Shown here one piece after another: positions 62,555 to 64,000 of a DNA stretch of 64,000 bases. Below the pieces are notes generated by a model. It did no database searches, was not told the origin of the DNA, and saw only the letters and a list, made by a program, of their open reading frames with translations. The DNA comes from Limisphaera sp. (GTDB lineage: Bacteria > Verrucomicrobiota > Verrucomicrobiia > Limisphaerales > Limisphaeraceae), in assembly GCA_025057755.1 (NCBI GenBank), contig JANWVC010000011.1, positions 1-64,000 on the forward strand. Reading direction: 5' to 3'. Numbering within the stretch: position 1 is the stretch's first letter; every line of letters begins with the position of its first letter. The translations under genes and the position numbers were made by a program.

Positions 62555-62896
62555 ATGCGTACGATCAATCCCTGGTGGCTCCTATGGCTGGCGATTCTGT
62601 CAGAGGTCGTGGGTACCTTGGCATTGAAAACCTCGGAGGGCTTCACCCGGTGGCGCGCTTCTGTCTTGGTAGTGGTCGGGTACGGCCTTGCATTTTATGC
62701 GTTGGCCATGGCTTTACGCTCGATTCCGGTAGGTGTGGCCTACGCAATTTGGTCGGGTGCCGGCCTGGCTTTGGTTGCGCTGGCCGATTGGTGGCTGTTT
62801 GGCCAGAAACTCGATTTATCCGCGGTTTTTGGGTTGGCGTTGATCTTGGCTGGAATCGTAGTGCTCCAGTGTTTTTCCAAAGCCACTTCCACCTGA
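62555..62896 (+). CDS. EmrE-type small multidrug resistance transporter
   Basis: 113 residues, four membrane helices. SMR features: the conserved TM1 Glu (WLAILSEVVGTLALK, E17), the SEGFTR motif, a GVAYAIWSGAG TM3 motif and the FGQKLDLSAVFGL TM4 start. The SEGFT and FGQ..DL elements match the multidrug (Qac/EmrE) branch rather than the guanidinium-exporter (Gdx) branch. The 156-base leader (62399-62554) shows no recognisable guanidine riboswitch. The gene is a single unit. Confidence 0.92.
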   Translation: MRTINPWWLLWLAILSEVVGTLALKTSEGFTRWRASVLVVVGYGLAFYALAMALRSIPVGVAYAIWSGAGLALVALADWWLFGQKLDLSAVFGLALILAGIVVLQCFSKATST

Positions 62897-63519
62897 CTCG
62901 CGCCAGTGGAAGAGCTAAGCTTTAAATCGTCGCATAGACAGGTCGACAAAGCAAGGGGAAAGCCGTCGAGTTACCTGGGGCTGGAGGAGGCCTAGAGAAG
63001 GCTAAGGGAACATCAAGAAGTTCATACAACAGGAAAGGAACTTGCGGTTGTGCCGAGCCCAAGCGTTGGCAACGCACGCAAGACCTGCGCACGTTGGACG
63101 AGGGACCGTGGGGAGCACTACGCGAGTTGGGCCGACTGCATATGCGGCAACACCCCCGGGATGAAACCCCTTCCCAGACAAGAGTGGCCTGATCTTCCGT
63201 GCATGCTCCAATTCATTAGCGGCATCCAAGTGTCGGGTCCCGGGAATTTGGCGCCACCGTCTGCGGTGGCCCAGGCCATCTCGTGACCAAGATTCGGCCA
63301 TAGTGTGGGGATTGGGTTTGAATGCTGTTTTTCCTCGCAGACAATCAAACAGTAGGACGGCTGACGGCATGGGACGCTACGCGTTGGGATCGTTGTGGCT
63401 TTGATCCTCATCAGGACTTTCATGAAAGTTGCGGTTGTGAATTTTGGCTGGCGAGCGGAACCTCCCTGCCGGCATGATGCACGCGCAATTTCGTGGCGAA
63501 AGCCGCCAGGTAGAGACGC
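62897..63519. other. 620-base gap before purS with no supported gene
   Basis: A minus-strand frame spans 63118-63771 but overlaps purS and has no recognisable motif; several short frames on both strands are open together. No tRNA or recognised riboswitch was seen. The purS promoter probably lies here. Confidence 0.35.
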
Positions 63520-63765
63520 ATGAAAGCACGCATTATTGTGACGCCCAAAAAGGCGGTGGTGGATCCGCAGGGCAAAACAGTGCAGAATGCTTTGGCCCAC
63601 CTCGGTTATACCGGGGTGCGCGCGGTGCACGTGGGCAAGTATATTGAGATCGAGCTGGAACCGGGTACGGACCGGGCCGCGGCTCAAAGGGCGCTCGAGG
63701 ACGCTTGTCGAAAGTTCCTGAGCAATCCGATCATCGAGGATTATTATTTGGAAATTTTGGATTGA
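63520..63765 (+). CDS. purS: Phosphoribosylformylglycinamidine synthase subunit PurS
   Basis: 81 residues, standard length. MKARIIVTPKKAVVDPQGK, TVQNALAHLGYTGVRAVHVGK and the tail ACRKFLSNPIIEDYYLEIL are the PurS signature. It forms the small part of the three-subunit FGAM synthase with PurQ and PurL (step four of purine synthesis). purQ begins 48 bases downstream, which confirms the three-subunit form here. Confidence 0.95.
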   Translation: MKARIIVTPKKAVVDPQGKTVQNALAHLGYTGVRAVHVGKYIEIELEPGTDRAAAQRALEDACRKFLSNPIIEDYYLEILD

Positions 63766-63813
63766 ACCCATGCAGACTGCGGCTCAACTGCGCCGGATCC
63801 GTCAGCCGATGCC

Positions 63814-64000
63814 ATGAATGTAGCCGTGATCCAATTTCCGGCGAGCAACTGCGATCAGGATGCAGTGCATGCCATTCGTGTCTTGGGCCATTCCGCGTGG
63901 CTGGTGTGGCATCGGGAGTGTGCTTTGGGACCGGCCGATGCTGTGATCATTCCGGGTGGATTTAGCTACGGAGATTATCTGCGCTGTGGGGCCATCGCAC
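63814..64000 (+). CDS. purQ: FGAM synthase glutaminase subunit PurQ, 3' part outside the window
   Basis: 62 codons visible from ATG 63814. The start [19 protein letters not shown] and the [17 protein letters not shown] segment are the PurQ class-I glutamine amidotransferase signature. The nucleophilic cysteine and the rest lie beyond the window edge. It supplies ammonia to PurL for FGAM formation. Confidence 0.94.
   Translation, partial: MNVAVIQFPASNCDQDAVHAIRVLGHSAWLVWHRECALGPADAVIIPGGFSYGDYLRCGAIA

Noticed and set aside
63118..63771. Minus-strand 217-codon frame over purS
   Set aside because: Antisense to a clear purS gene; no motif.

Overview
The window reads as a chromosomal segment of a high-GC Gram-negative bacterium, most likely of the Verrucomicrobiota (Limisphaerales/Pedosphaera-like). 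This is inferred from a PEP-CTERM protein, Ig-like and GH16 secreted proteins, a TMTC-like TPR glycosyltransferase, a GldA/F/G-DUF4340 cassette and frequent TTG/GTG starts. No rRNA, tRNA, CRISPR array or intact insertion sequence was seen.

Layout. 1-2.6 kb: a decaying stretch holding a frameshifted S8-peptidase-like 3' end, an intact PEP-CTERM gene, a broken dps and a broken DUF6498 gene. 2.7-16.2 kb: one long ribosomal operon that starts abruptly at rplB behind its own promoter. It runs rplB-rpsS-rplV-rpsC-rplP-rpmC-rpsQ-rplN-rplX-rplE-rpsN-rpsH-rplF-rplR-rpsE-rplO-secY-map-infA-rpmJ-rpsM-rpsK-rpsD-rpoA-rplQ and ends at a strong terminator. The usual promoter-proximal rpsJ-rplC-rplD-rplW are not upstream, and rpmD (L30) is absent between rpsE and rplO.

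16.2-26.6 kb: surface polysaccharide genes. These are a TMTC-like membrane glycosyltransferase, a capE/capF/capG (fnlABC) set for UDP-N-acetyl-L-fucosamine with a following GT4 transferase, a small secreted protein, asd, and a WbpP/TviC-type epimerase. 27.6-31.0 kb: two secreted proteins (Ig-like; GH16 glucanase). 31.1-37.7 kb: an HU-like protein, panE-like reductase, a lipoprotein-pdxJ-acpS operon on the minus strand, and hisD. 37.7-41.2 kb: a large membrane-anchored protein that looks like a LolA-like domain fused to a C45-type domain lacking its nucleophile, a multiply broken alpha/beta hydrolase, and a macro-domain protein.

41.3-47.2 kb: nusA-infB-rbfA-nrnA, with a terminator-like hairpin in the nusA leader and another between nusA and infB. 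47.5-52.4 kb: CvpA-like protein, O-antigen-ligase-like protein, infC with a non-AUG start and no rpmI-rplT behind it, and a DUF2851 protein. 52.7-62.4 kb: an HtrA protease followed by a five-gene same-strand array (ABC ATPase, permease, GldG-like, DUF4340, AsmA-like) that probably forms one envelope system of unknown substrate. 62.5-64 kb: an EmrE-type SMR pump, then purS and the start of purQ.

Most of the window is housekeeping. The parts most worth follow-up are the GldA/F/G-DUF4340-AsmA cassette, the nucleophile-less C45 fusion protein, the nusA leader hairpins, the truncated start of the ribosomal operon beside decayed genes, and the set of single-base lesions in homopolymer runs. The last could be true pseudogenes or assembly errors.
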